From Shimia sp047124445 (GTDB lineage: Bacteria; Pseudomonadota; Alphaproteobacteria; Rhodobacterales; Rhodobacteraceae): a stretch of DNA of 64,000 bases. The notes under the pieces were generated by a model that saw only the letters and a list, made by a program, of their open reading frames with translations, ran no database searches and had not been told where the DNA came from. Below are positions 1 through 8,546 of the stretch, one piece after another. Where the stretch lies: the NCBI RefSeq assembly GCF_047124445.1, contig NZ_CP138921.1, forward strand, positions 248,001 to 312,000. Reading direction: 5' to 3'. A program made the position numbers and the translations under genes. Position 1 is the first letter of the stretch; each line of letters begins with the position of its first letter.

Positions 1-778
1 GCTGCAGCCCCAGCGCCCTGACATGTCCAAGATACCTCCGTTTCTCTACTTCAAAACCAGTCCAGGGATTATCCGCCTGGCAGTGATACTTTACGTCCGT
101 TTCCCGCGCTTGTTTCGCAATGTAGTGGATCTCCTGCAAAAACGCGGTGTCGATGTAAACCTTGAAGCAGTGCGATACTGGTGGCATCGGTTAGGGCCTT
201 CATTCGCTTCTGAGGTCAGCAAACACCATATCCGTGGAACGAAATCTATCAGCTGGCGTTGGAACTGAATGAGGTTTTCGTGAAGAAAAACAGTGAGCGG
301 CATAACCTTTGGTGTGCTGTTGACCGCGAAGGCGAGGTGCTCGGAAGCTATGTCACGAGGAAGCGAGACAAGAAGGCTGCGCTAAAATCCCTAAGAAAAG
401 CAATACGCAAGCATGGTCAACCGGAAGTGATCGTGACTGACAGATTGAGGCCGTACGGGGCTGCGATGAAGGAACTCGGCAACGCCCACAAACAGAAAAC
501 GAGCCGTTGGCTAAACTACTGAGTTGAGAGTTCGCACCTGCCTTTTCGACGAAGGGGACGGGCAATGTTGTGTTTCAGACGCATGCGAAGTCTGCAAAAA
601 TTCGCCGCCGTTCATGCTTCAGTCTACAACGTTTTCAATTCGGAGCGCAGCCTCCACTCCAGATCAAAATTCAAACTTAACCGTACAGCCTCTCTGTCTG
701 AGTGGCGCAGTCTCCGCGCGGGATAAGGACAGTGATGCTGTCTCACCTGACACGAGGTCGAGTTGGTCTGACAGCGCC
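1..778 (+). mobile_element. IS6-family insertion sequence, decayed, left end off the window
   Basis: The interval holds a broken IS6-type transposase gene followed by a short tail ending in GGTCTGACAGCGCC at 765-778. The reverse complement of that end, GGCGCTGTCAGACC, has the GGC-CTGT start typical of IS6-family terminal inverted repeats such as those of IS26 and IS6100. I take 778 as the right end; the left end lies before base 1. The two lesions in the transposase show that this copy cannot move by itself. The boundary is inferred from the terminus pattern, not from a matched left repeat or target duplication. Confidence 0.75.
23..726 (+). pseudogene. IS6-family DDE transposase, frameshift plus nonsense
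   Basis: Read across two lesions this gives a nearly full-length IS6 transposase of about 234 residues. The N-terminal part (FKTSPGIIRLAVILYVRFP, then DVNLEAVRYWWHRLGP) is the helix-turn-helix region. The middle (NEVFVKKN, AVDREGEVLGSYVT, VIVTDRLRPYG) carries the first two catalytic Asp positions of the DDE core. The C-terminal part (SSHLPFRRRGRAM, FNSERSLHSRSKFKLNR) contains the last. A single missing base near 262-264 moves the frame after WRWN. An in-frame TGA at 520-522 stands where relatives have Arg in WLNNRVENSHLPF, consistent with CGA to TGA. The stop is TAA at 724-726. Family assignment is firm; loss of function follows from the lesions. Confidence 0.9.
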
Positions 779-783
779 AATTA

Positions 784-812
784 GACCAATCCCGAGAAAT
801 TCGGGAATGGTC
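784..812. repeat. Hairpin just outside the IS end
   Basis: GACCAATCCCGA (784-795) and TCGGGAATGGTC (801-812) form 12-base arms with one mismatch and a 5-base loop. It starts six bases after the proposed IS terminus. It has no T tract, so it does not look like an ordinary terminator. Confidence 0.55.
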
Positions 813-866
813 ATTGGTCCTTATGTGGGTTTCAAGACGGCGCGATGGATTGCTCTCGAATGAATG

Positions 867-975
867 TTGCGGACGTTCGCACGCAAGCTGTCGAAAGTCC
901 GCTATGGGCCGACAGCGGAAGCCGTTAGAAGGGCGGAGAAAAGGCTTTCGCTGCGCCCCGTCTGAACGTCCGCAA
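867..975. other. Nested inverted repeats, possible structured RNA or decayed element
   Basis: An outer perfect 12-bp pairing, TTGCGGACGTTC (867-878) with GAACGTCCGCAA (964-975), encloses two further hairpins: GCTGTCG (887-893) with CGACAGC (910-916), and GGGCG (931-935) with CGCCC (954-958). Together they draw a three-way junction of about 109 nt. No convincing reading frame crosses the region 779-1207. It could be a structured RNA, a recombination site or a relic of a mobile element; the sequence alone does not decide. Confidence 0.4.
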
Positions 976-1207
976 AGTGTGAGAATCGCGTCTGCGGATG
1001 TCCTGGATTGGCCCTTGGCAACTGTTTACTTTCGATTTCAGACAAAAACTGCGGCACTTCTAGGCGCCACGCCTAGCTCGCACAGTATATTTTGCCGGCT
1101 CAGTTCCCAAAGGAGAACCTGATATCCTTTGGCGACAGACGATTATCCTTTCGCTAGCCCTATAGGCCTCGACGTTTCGATACTCCTGTTTCAAAGGGAG
1201 TAGGTCG

Positions 1208-1792
1208 ATGCACCGATCAAAATTTGCAGTGTCTGTAATTTTTGCAGTTTCAATGTCGCCAGATACTGTCTGGGCGGGCGACAATGAACTCTACGACGAT
1301 CCACCGCCCGAGGACGCGGTATTTGTTCGATGGATTGAGGAAGAAACCGCGCCGAGAGTACTGGGCATCCAAATGCCTAAAAATCCCGGCGACGTCTTTT
1401 TTCCAATCTCCGCCGCTCTGACTGACGGCGGGCGTGCAGGGTCGTTTTACACGGCAGCCGTTGATGCTACAGGCAATGTCCATGTCATTCGAGAGCCAGA
1501 TCGAGGGGACAGATCAAAAGTACTTTTGACCCTGCTAAACCTTTCCGATGAGCGCGCGCGGCTTGTTCTGTCAGATCAAAACATCGACGTTATCGGCACC
1601 ACTGACATCAACACCGCAGGTGGCAGAACCGTCAATCCTGTTGCCGCCACACTTTTGGTTGTAACCTCGTCTGGGGCCGTTCTGGGCAGTTTTGATGTTC
1701 AACTGCGAAGAGGACAGAACATCACGTTTGTGGCACGCCCCGACGGAGCGGACCTCATAGAGAACCGGTTCGGTCCAAATATCGGGGGGTGA
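1208..1792 (+). CDS. AlgF-like periplasmic polysaccharide acetylation protein
   Basis: A 194-residue exported protein with a short signal peptide ending near VWAGD (residues 1-24). The mature N-terminus (ELYDDPPPEDAVFVRWIEE) resembles the YDP-PP-AFVR start of AlgF, the periplasmic protein needed for alginate O-acetylation in Pseudomonas. The rest is beta-rich, with two segments (near residues 50-110 and 115-185) that look like repeated small domains. It is first in a tight run with AlgI-, AlgJ- and AlgX-like genes; four bases separate its stop from the next start. Assignment rests on the start motif, size and context, so AlgF-like is safer than algF. The acetylated polymer is not known from this window. 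Confidence 0.72.
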   Translation: MHRSKFAVSVIFAVSMSPDTVWAGDNELYDDPPPEDAVFVRWIEEETAPRVLGIQMPKNPGDVFFPISAALTDGGRAGSFYTAAVDATGNVHVIREPDRGDRSKVLLTLLNLSDERARLVLSDQNIDVIGTTDINTAGGRTVNPVAATLLVVTSSGAVLGSFDVQLRRGQNITFVARPDGADLIENRFGPNIGG

Positions 1793-1796
1793 CGGA

Positions 1797-3173
1797 ATGG
1801 TGTTCTCAACCCCCATCTTCGTGTTCGGTTTCTTGCCGTGCTTTCTGGCCGCCTACTATACGCTGCCAAGAACTCTTAGGAACTGGCTGATCCTGCTGGC
1901 CTCAACGCTGTTTTATGCCTGGTGGCGCGCCGATGCCCTTGTCGTACTCTACGCCATCGCTGGTGGCAGCTACCTTGCGGGCCACGTTGCATCAAAAACC
2001 AATAGCCCCAGAACAAAGACATGGGCGGTCAGGTTTGGGGTTACCTTTAACCTCGCCGTTCTCTGTTGGTTCAAATACACAACCTTTCTGCTCGGCAACC
2101 TGAATACGGCGCTGGGTGGGGAGGCCCTGATTGTACCGGAAATCATCCTGCCAATCGGGCTGTCGTTCCTGGCGTTTCAATCCATCAGCTATGTGATTGA
2201 TGTGGCGCGCGGCGATGCGCCTACCGCCAGGAAGCTCTCGGACTTTCTCGCGTTCTCTTCATTGTTCCCGCAACTGATCGCCGGACCGGTGCTGCGCTAC
2301 AAGGACCTCGCGCATCAGTTTGAGCACCGTACTCACACGCTTTCGCTTTTCTCCAAAGGTCTTCGCAGGTTTCTGCAAGGGCTGGCAATGAAGCTACTTG
2401 TGGCGGACAGCGTCGCACCCCTCGCAGACAGGATGTTCGCTTTGCCCGACCCGACAATGGCTGAAGCCTGGCTCGGCGCCGCAGCGTACTCCATCCAATT
2501 GCTCTTTGACTTTGCAGGCTATTCATCCATGGCGATTGGCTTGGGTCTGATGATTGGGTTCCACTTCCCGGAAAACTTCAACGTGCCCTATGTCAGCCGG
2601 TCCATCACCGAGTTCTGGCGCCGCTGGCACATCAGCCTGTCCAGTTGGTTGCGCGACTATCTCTATGTGCCCTTGGGCGGTAACAGGCGCGGCAGGGTTA
2701 AGACGTATCGCAACCTGCTTTTAACAATGGTTCTGGGAGGGGTTTGGCACGGCGCCAATTGGACCTTTGTGGTCTGGGGCATTTGGCATGGTGGCCTCAT
2801 GGCAATCGAGCGAGCCTTGGGCGCAAAACACCGAGAAACGGTGTGGCCAAAGGCCGTCGCGTGGCCGCTGACCATGGTGTGCATCATGCTTGGTTGGGTT
2901 GTGTTCCGCGCGGAAACGCTGGCTGACGCCGGAGCGATGTATGCGGGCATGGTTGGCGCACATGGCATCGCAATGCGACCGGAGTTGATCACACTCACCA
3001 CCACAACGGAGTTGTGTTTTCTGCTGATAGGGGCCGCCATCTCCATCGGTCCGCGTCCGGCGCTTCCCAGGTGGACACTCTCACCAGCGCTGCAATCCGC
3101 CCTGCTGTCGATCCTCTGTTTCGTCGCTCTGCAGGCGCGCACCAACAGCCCTTTCCTCTACTTTCAGTTTTAG
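1797..3173 (+). CDS. MBOAT O-acyltransferase, AlgI/DltB-like
   Basis: A 458-residue inner-membrane protein with about ten hydrophobic segments. It shows MBOAT-family landmarks: FFLP-like opening, QLIAGPVLRYKDL near residue 160, FWRRWHISLSSWLRDYLYVPLGG near 277-299, and GGVWHGANWTFVVWGIWHGG near 315, whose His is the presumed catalytic residue. The length matches AlgI (about 460-520). In alginate and cellulose acetylation this protein passes an acetyl group from the cytoplasm across the membrane to periplasmic SGNH acyltransferases. Two such partners follow directly. The ATG at 1797 sits behind a G-rich ribosome-binding stretch. Confidence 0.9.
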   Translation: MVFSTPIFVFGFLPCFLAAYYTLPRTLRNWLILLASTLFYAWWRADALVVLYAIAGGSYLAGHVASKTNSPRTKTWAVRFGVTFNLAVLCWFKYTTFLLGNLNTALGGEALIVPEIILPIGLSFLAFQSISYVIDVARGDAPTARKLSDFLAFSSLFPQLIAGPVLRYKDLAHQFEHRTHTLSLFSKGLRRFLQGLAMKLLVADSVAPLADRMFALPDPTMAEAWLGAAAYSIQLLFDFAGYSSMAIGLGLMIGFHFPENFNVPYVSRSITEFWRRWHISLSSWLRDYLYVPLGGNRRGRVKTYRNLLLTMVLGGVWHGANWTFVVWGIWHGGLMAIERALGAKHRETVWPKAVAWPLTMVCIMLGWVVFRAETLADAGAMYAGMVGAHGIAMRPELITLTTTTELCFLLIGAAISIGPRPALPRWTLSPALQSALLSILCFVALQARTNSPFLYFQF

Positions 3174-3184
3174 GGAGCAATCCT

Positions 3185-4198
3185 ATGCAAGCTTCGTTGG
3201 ACAGCCTTTGCACACTCGGGATCGCCGCGCTTCTGGCAGGCCTCTCGGTCACGGCGTTTTCGCACACCGATACAGGCGACCCCTCAAAGGGCTGGGCAAA
3301 TGGCACCTATCAAAGGGGCTATGAGGACCGATTTGAAACCTCTGTCCCGGCTCATGAAAGCGCGGTTGCGCTGTGGTCTGCGGCCAAATGGGTGTTCTTT
3401 CGTGAACCCGCAACAGGGGCGGTTGCTGGCAACGGCGGCTGGCTTTTCACCGCCGAAGAATTCACCGAGCCGCCCCCCCACCGCGATCTCGCAACCGAGT
3501 TGGCGCAGGTCGCCGACGCGTTGGTGGCGGACGGCATAACGCTCGTCCCTGTGATCATTCCAGACAAGGCGCGCGTGCACGCACACCGGCTAAAGCGAGG
3601 GCGATCCGAAGGCTTTGAAACACGTTATGATGCGGCCCTCGCCACAATCCGGAAAGCCGGGATGATCGAGATTGATTTGCGAGAAGCCCTTCAGTTTGAA
3701 GGCAGCTTCATGCGCACAGACACGCACTGGAGCCCGGAAGGCGCGCAACGCGCCGCAGCGACCATCGCCAAGTCCCTGGGAGACATTGCATTGCCCGAGG
3801 CGCAGGTGACCACAATTGCAAAAGGCGCGGCATCGCTTGACGGTGACTTGCTGCCGTTTGTCGCGACTGGTCGCTATCGGGATCGAGTAGGCCCCGCAGC
3901 CGAATTTATAAACACGTTCGAAACCAACGTGACCTCATCCGGAGGACTATTTGGCGCCGCCGATATCCCCGTTGTCCTCATAGGCACGAGTTACTCGGCC
4001 AAGACAGAGTTCCACTTCGAGGGTTTCCTGAAACAGGCTCTGCAGGCCGACGTTCTCAATCTCAGCCGCGTTGGCCAAGGCCCCTTCAAACCCATGGATG
4101 CGTTCTTGGAGGAGCGCTCCAACCTTTCGTCCCTCCCATCCATCGTTGTCTGGGAGATCCCTGAACGCTTTTTGACCAGCCGGAGAAAGCTCCCATGA
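3185..4198 (+). CDS. AlgJ/AlgX-like SGNH O-acetyltransferase
   Basis: A 337-residue protein with an N-terminal hydrophobic segment (LGIAALLAGLSVTAFS) that should be a signal anchor or signal peptide. It carries the split SGNH/ALGX signature: GGWLFTAEEF near residue 85, DTHWSPEGAQ with the Asp-His pair at about 179-181, and LIGTSYS near 262 holding the likely nucleophilic Ser. AlgJ and AlgX use these residues to O-acetylate polymer in the periplasm. I chose the ATG at 3185, preceded by GGGAGCAA, over in-frame starts that would run back into the AlgI-like gene. Its last bases overlap the next start as ATGA, implying translational coupling. Confidence 0.87.
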   Translation: MQASLDSLCTLGIAALLAGLSVTAFSHTDTGDPSKGWANGTYQRGYEDRFETSVPAHESAVALWSAAKWVFFREPATGAVAGNGGWLFTAEEFTEPPPHRDLATELAQVADALVADGITLVPVIIPDKARVHAHRLKRGRSEGFETRYDAALATIRKAGMIEIDLREALQFEGSFMRTDTHWSPEGAQRAAATIAKSLGDIALPEAQVTTIAKGAASLDGDLLPFVATGRYRDRVGPAAEFINTFETNVTSSGGLFGAADIPVVLIGTSYSAKTEFHFEGFLKQALQADVLNLSRVGQGPFKPMDAFLEERSNLSSLPSIVVWEIPERFLTSRRKLP

Positions 4199-5499
4199 AG
4201 TATCACATCCCATTGATTGCGAGCCTAGTTGTAGGCTCTGCCGCGCAATCCGCCCCCTATTGCGAAGGGCTTCTCAACCGAGAGGCCCTTCCCAAGAAGT
4301 ACGCAAAAATTGCCCCAATCTACAGCGATCAAGCTAGTGGCTGGATCTTCACTCAGGACCAGTTGAAAAACCGCTACGACATGAAGTCTTCCTCGCTCAA
4401 ATTGGTCCAAGCCATCGTTGAAGAATTCGCGTCCCGAAACGTGCCACTAGCCATTCTCATCGCGCCGCCGCGGCCCGTCATCTCCGGGCAAGACAATCTT
4501 GATGCAGCTATGGGACAGCACCTTTACAGCGTGGCAGACGCGCGCTCTTCTTTTGATAAGATGATCGCGCAGCTCGCAAGCACAGGCGCCATTGTTCCTA
4601 ACCTGTCAAATGTGGCTCTGGCCGACCCCGACATCAGGGACCGTTTCTATTTTCGGCGCGACACGCATTGGACAGCTGTGGGAAGTGCCGTGAGCGCCAC
4701 TGCTCTCGCACACACCGTGAACACACATGCACCTGATCTCTTTGCCAATGATGGAAACTTAGCTTTCCGGGAACTTGAGGCCTCGGGCGCGATACAGGAA
4801 GAAGGATCCCTTGCCGAAGTTGTACACAAAGCTTGTGGAATAACCTTGCCCGCAGAAACGTCGGAAACTTTCAATCTGTCTCGAAGTGGCGACCTATTGG
4901 AAACGCACGCGGACGGCCCCGCAATTGCCTTGCTTGGAAGCAGTTTTTCCAATCGCTACAAACGAGATCACTATAGGGTCGCGGACGCGTTGGCCCGCGC
5001 CTTTGATGCTGAGGTTGAGAACTTCTCCGTGTCAGGCGGAGGCCCGATTGGTGCCATTGAGGCCTATGTGATGTCCGGCGCGTTGAAACGCAAAGACCAC
5101 GACCTAGTGGTGTGGGAACTGCCCTATACTGAAAGCTTCAACTCGCAATCCTTTTTGCGCCAATTGTTGGGCGCCCTCAGCGAAAGCCGCGCACCAATCA
5201 AAGCCGCCGAATTGCAAATGCAACCTCAAACAACTCTGGTCAAACTTGCAGAAGGCACGGCGGCTTTAGGCATCGAAATAGAGGCCGAGGACATCGCAAA
5301 ACAGAGCTTTGACCTAGAGGTGCGCTTCGACAATGGATCAACGGCCAAAGTCTATCTTGGGCGCCGCAGCTCCGTTCCTGTCAACATGCGCGCATCAAGC
5401 TTAAGAAGCAGCCTATCACACTACGGAAACAGAACCCCTGTAGAGATTGTAGTTACTCCAATCAAAGGTGCCAGTGTCAAAGATGTCGCTGTTTTTTAG
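4195..5499 (+). CDS. AlgX-like SGNH O-acetyltransferase with C-terminal domain
   Basis: A 434-residue exported protein with a signal peptide (MKYHIPLIASLVVGSAAQSA). The mature start CEGLLNRE recalls AlgX. Catalytic-type motifs are RRDTHWTAVGS (Asp-His near residues 156-158) and LLGSSFSNRYKRDH (Ser near 247). SVSGGGPIGAIEAYV and VVWELPYTESF follow, as in AlgX. About 110 residues beyond this (EAEDIAKQSFDLEVRF onwards) form a beta-rich tail comparable to the carbohydrate-binding module of AlgX. With the preceding AlgJ-like gene the cassette has two SGNH enzymes, so both a relay and a polymer-binding acetylase are possible. Its stop at 5499 ends the cassette. Confidence 0.87.
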   Translation: MKYHIPLIASLVVGSAAQSAPYCEGLLNREALPKKYAKIAPIYSDQASGWIFTQDQLKNRYDMKSSSLKLVQAIVEEFASRNVPLAILIAPPRPVISGQDNLDAAMGQHLYSVADARSSFDKMIAQLASTGAIVPNLSNVALADPDIRDRFYFRRDTHWTAVGSAVSATALAHTVNTHAPDLFANDGNLAFRELEASGAIQEEGSLAEVVHKACGITLPAETSETFNLSRSGDLLETHADGPAIALLGSSFSNRYKRDHYRVADALARAFDAEVENFSVSGGGPIGAIEAYVMSGALKRKDHDLVVWELPYTESFNSQSFLRQLLGALSESRAPIKAAELQMQPQTTLVKLAEGTAALGIEIEAEDIAKQSFDLEVRFDNGSTAKVYLGRRSSVPVNMRASSLRSSLSHYGNRTPVEIVVTPIKGASVKDVAVF

Positions 5500-6383
5500 C
5501 CCTGTCGCCTATGCCAATGCACTAAACTTCTCGGGATTTGACTGTTTCTCCATCCATTGTTTTCGGCTGCCCACAAGCTCATCATGCCACGGAACTATGC
5601 GACCTTCAGTAAACGGTTTCGCAATTCAGGATCTGCTTTGACAAACAAACCGGCCGTTGGTTTTCAACTTAGCAATGACGGCTTTGGGCGGAAAGCAGTC
5701 ATTCGCTATGTTTCCCGTACATTCCTGCAGCTACCCGCTTAACAGACATCGCACACAAGGCTGAACTTGCACATCCAGCGAACGGCGCCATTGATGCGCG
5801 GCCGTGTTGCACCAATGTCTACAGTTGGGAGACCGCGGTGAGTTGAGAGGGCCGGCTCGTGTATTATCATATGAGAATGCGAATGTGTTTGAGTGATGGA
5901 AGTAGATCAGTATGTGGTACTATATGTGGTATGGGGGGATATGACATATAGAAAATCACGATAATATAGTTATTTGCGTGATTAATTAGTCGGACACCTC
6001 CTCCGCCATCTTATCTAAGCTCTTGATTTGTTGGTTGGATTTGTGCGCGCTGCAAGGGCACGTAGAACTTGGCCGACTGTAACGACGGGGTGGCGTGATA
6101 TGGAAACTGCGGTCTTACGAAGCCGTCCTGACATATGTCGGAAACGGTGATCTGTTAGAAATCGGCTGTTGGATAAATAGCCAAACCGAGAAGTCTTACC
6201 TTCCGTCCTGAGGCAGGGATCGCGCAGAGCAGCGATTTCGAAAAAGGGCTCCAACCTTGTGGGGATTAACGGGCGCATTCCTGTCCAAGTTGAGACAGGT
6301 TCGATCAGGTCTGACAGCACCACTGGCGGTCCAAACTGCGGCTATAGACGACTACAAGACCACGGCACATGTGCCATAACTTC
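5500..6383. other. Long intergenic tract with an AT-rich segment
   Basis: About 880 bases without a credible gene. Short reading frames such as 5557-5742 lack a ribosome-binding site and resemble nothing I know. Bases 5855-5995 are strikingly AT-rich for this genome and contain repeated TATGTGGTA (5930 area) and several TCATATGA/TGACATATAG words. The right part (6000-6321) ends in a sequence resembling the IS6-type terminus. Confidence 0.6.
6297..6321 (+). repeat. Second IS6-terminus-like sequence
   Basis: AGGTTCGATCAGGTCTGACAGCACC closely matches 755-778 at the end of the first IS: 13 of the last 14 bases are identical and the preceding AGGT-CGA is shared. Both are in the same orientation, with the element side to the left. 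No transposase remnant is recognisable to its left. It could be the worn right end of a second copy. Confidence 0.5.
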
Positions 6384-7292
6384 TTACAAAGCTTCGGAAA
6401 ATCCATCCTGTGGGGTGGTGAGCCGAACGTGACGTAAAAAAGCCCGGCCGACATGGGATAGCGGCCGGTCCTCGCTGGAAAAGAACGTGGTCGTGAAACG
6501 GATCGGCGCGTTGAACCGGCGGTAGACGATCCTGTCATCGGCATATAGCGCAGAGGGGAACGGGTTCAGGATCGAAACGCCGGCCCCTTCCTTGACCATG
6601 TCCGCCGCAAACTGCCAGGTGTCCGCCTCCATCACCGGCGGTTTATAAACCCCGGCCTGAGCCATGATGCGGTCAAATTTGCCGCGCGTGATGTTGTTTT
6701 GGGTCAGCGAAATCAGGTTTTCATCGCGCAGATCCGTTGGTTCGATCTGGTCTTTTGCCGCCAGGGGATGATCTGACGGCAAGGCGCAGACCGCCGGAGA
6801 GCGGCGGAACGGAATGGTCTTCAGGCCCGAGCGGGTCATGTCCACGCCAACCAATGCCAGATCGCAGCTGTGTTCCAGCACGTAGCGGGGCATATCGTCA
6901 TTGGTCGCGACCAGGATGCGCAGATTGTAATCTGGCTTGGCGCGCATGAAGCTGGAACAAATATCAACAAGATAGCGATGGGTGTAGCTGGGGGGCGCAA
7001 TCAGCGTCAACGTTTCCCGCACCGGTTCAATTGGCCCATCGATCCGGGCCAACGCGTCAAACAGCGGATCCAGTCGACGGTTCAGTTGCAGGGCCTCGGC
7101 GGTGGGGCGCAGGCGGCCGCCATCCCGTTCAAACAGAATGTAACCTGTGCGTGCTTCGAGGTTGGCAATCGAGCGGCTGACAGCAGGTTGCGACAGGCTC
7201 AACCGGGCCGCGGCAGCGGAGGCTGTGCCGGTCTCCATCAAAGCGCGAAACGCTTGGTATTCGGGCAGGCTATGCCAGTTTTTACGCACCAT
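6384..7292 (-). CDS. LysR-family transcriptional regulator
   Basis: A 302-residue LysR-type protein. The N-terminal winged helix-turn-helix covers about residues 10-70 (FRALMETGTASAAAARLSLSQPAVSRSIANLE), followed by a linker helix and a periplasmic-binding-protein-like effector domain from about 90 to 295. It is transcribed away from the M19 dipeptidase gene across a 114-bp gap holding an inverted repeat. The usual LysR arrangement would make it the regulator of the dipeptidase and ABC importer, probably responding to a peptide or its hydrolysis product. That link is inference from gene order. Confidence 0.92.
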   Translation of the reverse strand: MVRKNWHSLPEYQAFRALMETGTASAAAARLSLSQPAVSRSIANLEARTGYILFERDGGRLRPTAEALQLNRRLDPLFDALARIDGPIEPVRETLTLIAPPSYTHRYLVDICSSFMRAKPDYNLRILVATNDDMPRYVLEHSCDLALVGVDMTRSGLKTIPFRRSPAVCALPSDHPLAAKDQIEPTDLRDENLISLTQNNITRGKFDRIMAQAGVYKPPVMEADTWQFAADMVKEGAGVSILNPFPSALYADDRIVYRRFNAPIRFTTTFFSSEDRPLSHVGRAFLRHVRLTTPQDGFSEAL

Positions 7293-7322
7293 TGTTAGGG
7301 TCCCGCAGCTTTCCTGATTGAG

Positions 7323-7341
7323 CTATAGCTAAAAGTTATAG
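7323..7341. promoter_or_regulatory. Candidate LysR operator
   Basis: CTATA-N9-TATAG forms an imperfectly centred dyad inside the divergent LysR/dipeptidase gap. It contains a T-N11-A match (T7326, A7338), the LysR-box pattern. There is no direct evidence of binding. Confidence 0.5.
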
Positions 7342-7406
7342 GGAGTCTGATTGCCTATTACATTACCTTAGGTATCATCGCGACAAACAGGACCCAACCA
7401 AAAGGT

Positions 7407-8495
7407 TTGCAACCGTTGCTTGATCGCCCCTCTGCCTCTGACCTGAAACACCCGCTGATCTTTGATGGCCATAATGACCTTTTGCTGAAGGTTCAGCAGG
7501 CCGGCGGCCTGTCTGCCTTGTCCCACTACATGGAGGGCGGGCCGGGGCATCTGGATCTGCCAAAGGCACAGGCCGGTGGTTTTGGCGGTGGCTTCTTTGC
7601 GATCTATGTGCCTTCGGCCACCAATGTCGATGTAGACGATCTGGATATGCGCGATCCGCCCTATGATTTGCCGCTTCCCGATGCCATCAACTGGGAAGAT
7701 GCGGTGACCGTGGCGATGTCACAGCTTGCGGTCCTCTTGCGCTTGGAGGAACAGGGCGGCCTGAAAATCGCCCGCACCGCCCGGGACATCCCCGAGACTA
7801 TGGCCCAGGGCAAAGTCGCCGCGATTGTCCATATGGAAGGCGCCGAGGCGATCGACCCCGATTTCGAAACGCTGGAAGTGTTCTATGCCGCAGGTCTGCG
7901 CTCGCTTGGTCCGGTCTGGAGCCGCCCCACCATCTACGGGCATGGGGTGCCGTTTCGTTTCCCGTCGGATGGCGATATCGGCCCCGGTTTGACCGATCAT
8001 GGCATCAGGCTGGTGCGTCGCTGTGATGAAATGGGCGTGATGATCGACCTGTCACATCTGAATGAGGCCGGGTTCTGGGATGTGGCGCGCCACAGCACCA
8101 AACCGCTGGTCGCAACCCATTCCAACGCCCATGCCTTGTCTGCTTCGGCGCGCAACCTGACAGACAAACAGCTGGATGCCATTGCCGAAACGGACGGCAT
8201 GGTGGGGCTGAATTTTGCCACCGCCTTCCTGCGGGAGGATGGGCGAATGGATGCGGACACGTCGCTGGACACCATGCTGCGCCACCTCGATCATCTGATG
8301 GCGCGTTTGGGCGAAGACCGCGTTGGTTTTGGCTCGGACTTTGACGGGGCCGTGGTTCCCTCAGACATCGGCGATGTCAGCGGGCTGCCCGCTCTGCGCA
8401 AGGCCATGATGGATCATGGCTATGACGCGGCGCTTTTGGAAAAACTCTGCCACCGGAACTGGGTCCGGGTGCTGGAGACAAGCTGGGGCCATTAA
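7407..8495 (+). CDS. Membrane dipeptidase, peptidase family M19
   Basis: A 362-residue zinc dipeptidase of the renal-dipeptidase family. The binuclear metal ligands are visible: HND (His22, Asp24), HMEGAEA holding the bridging Glu, DLSHLNEAGF, and VATHSNAHALSASARNLTD. GFGSDFDGAV near the C-terminus carries the conserved Asp. M19 enzymes cleave dipeptides, including those with a D-residue at the C-terminal position. It has no clear signal peptide, so it probably acts in the cytoplasm on dipeptides brought in by the importer encoded next. The start used is TTG at 7407 next to AAAAGG; no good ATG lies nearby. Confidence 0.93.
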   Translation: MQPLLDRPSASDLKHPLIFDGHNDLLLKVQQAGGLSALSHYMEGGPGHLDLPKAQAGGFGGGFFAIYVPSATNVDVDDLDMRDPPYDLPLPDAINWEDAVTVAMSQLAVLLRLEEQGGLKIARTARDIPETMAQGKVAAIVHMEGAEAIDPDFETLEVFYAAGLRSLGPVWSRPTIYGHGVPFRFPSDGDIGPGLTDHGIRLVRRCDEMGVMIDLSHLNEAGFWDVARHSTKPLVATHSNAHALSASARNLTDKQLDAIAETDGMVGLNFATAFLREDGRMDADTSLDTMLRHLDHLMARLGEDRVGFGSDFDGAVVPSDIGDVSGLPALRKAMMDHGYDAALLEKLCHRNWVRVLETSWGH

Positions 8496-8546
8496 CCCGG
8501 CACGCAAGAAAAATCCCAGATTAAATCAACAGGAGAATGGATAGAA

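Noticed and set aside
814..1122. Open frame of 102 residues
   Set aside because: It runs through the nested inverted repeats, has no ribosome-binding site, and its composition (many Arg, Ser, Cys) is that of untranslated sequence.
5557..5742. Open frame of 61 residues
   Set aside because: No ribosome-binding site, no recognisable motif and no context in the decayed spacer.
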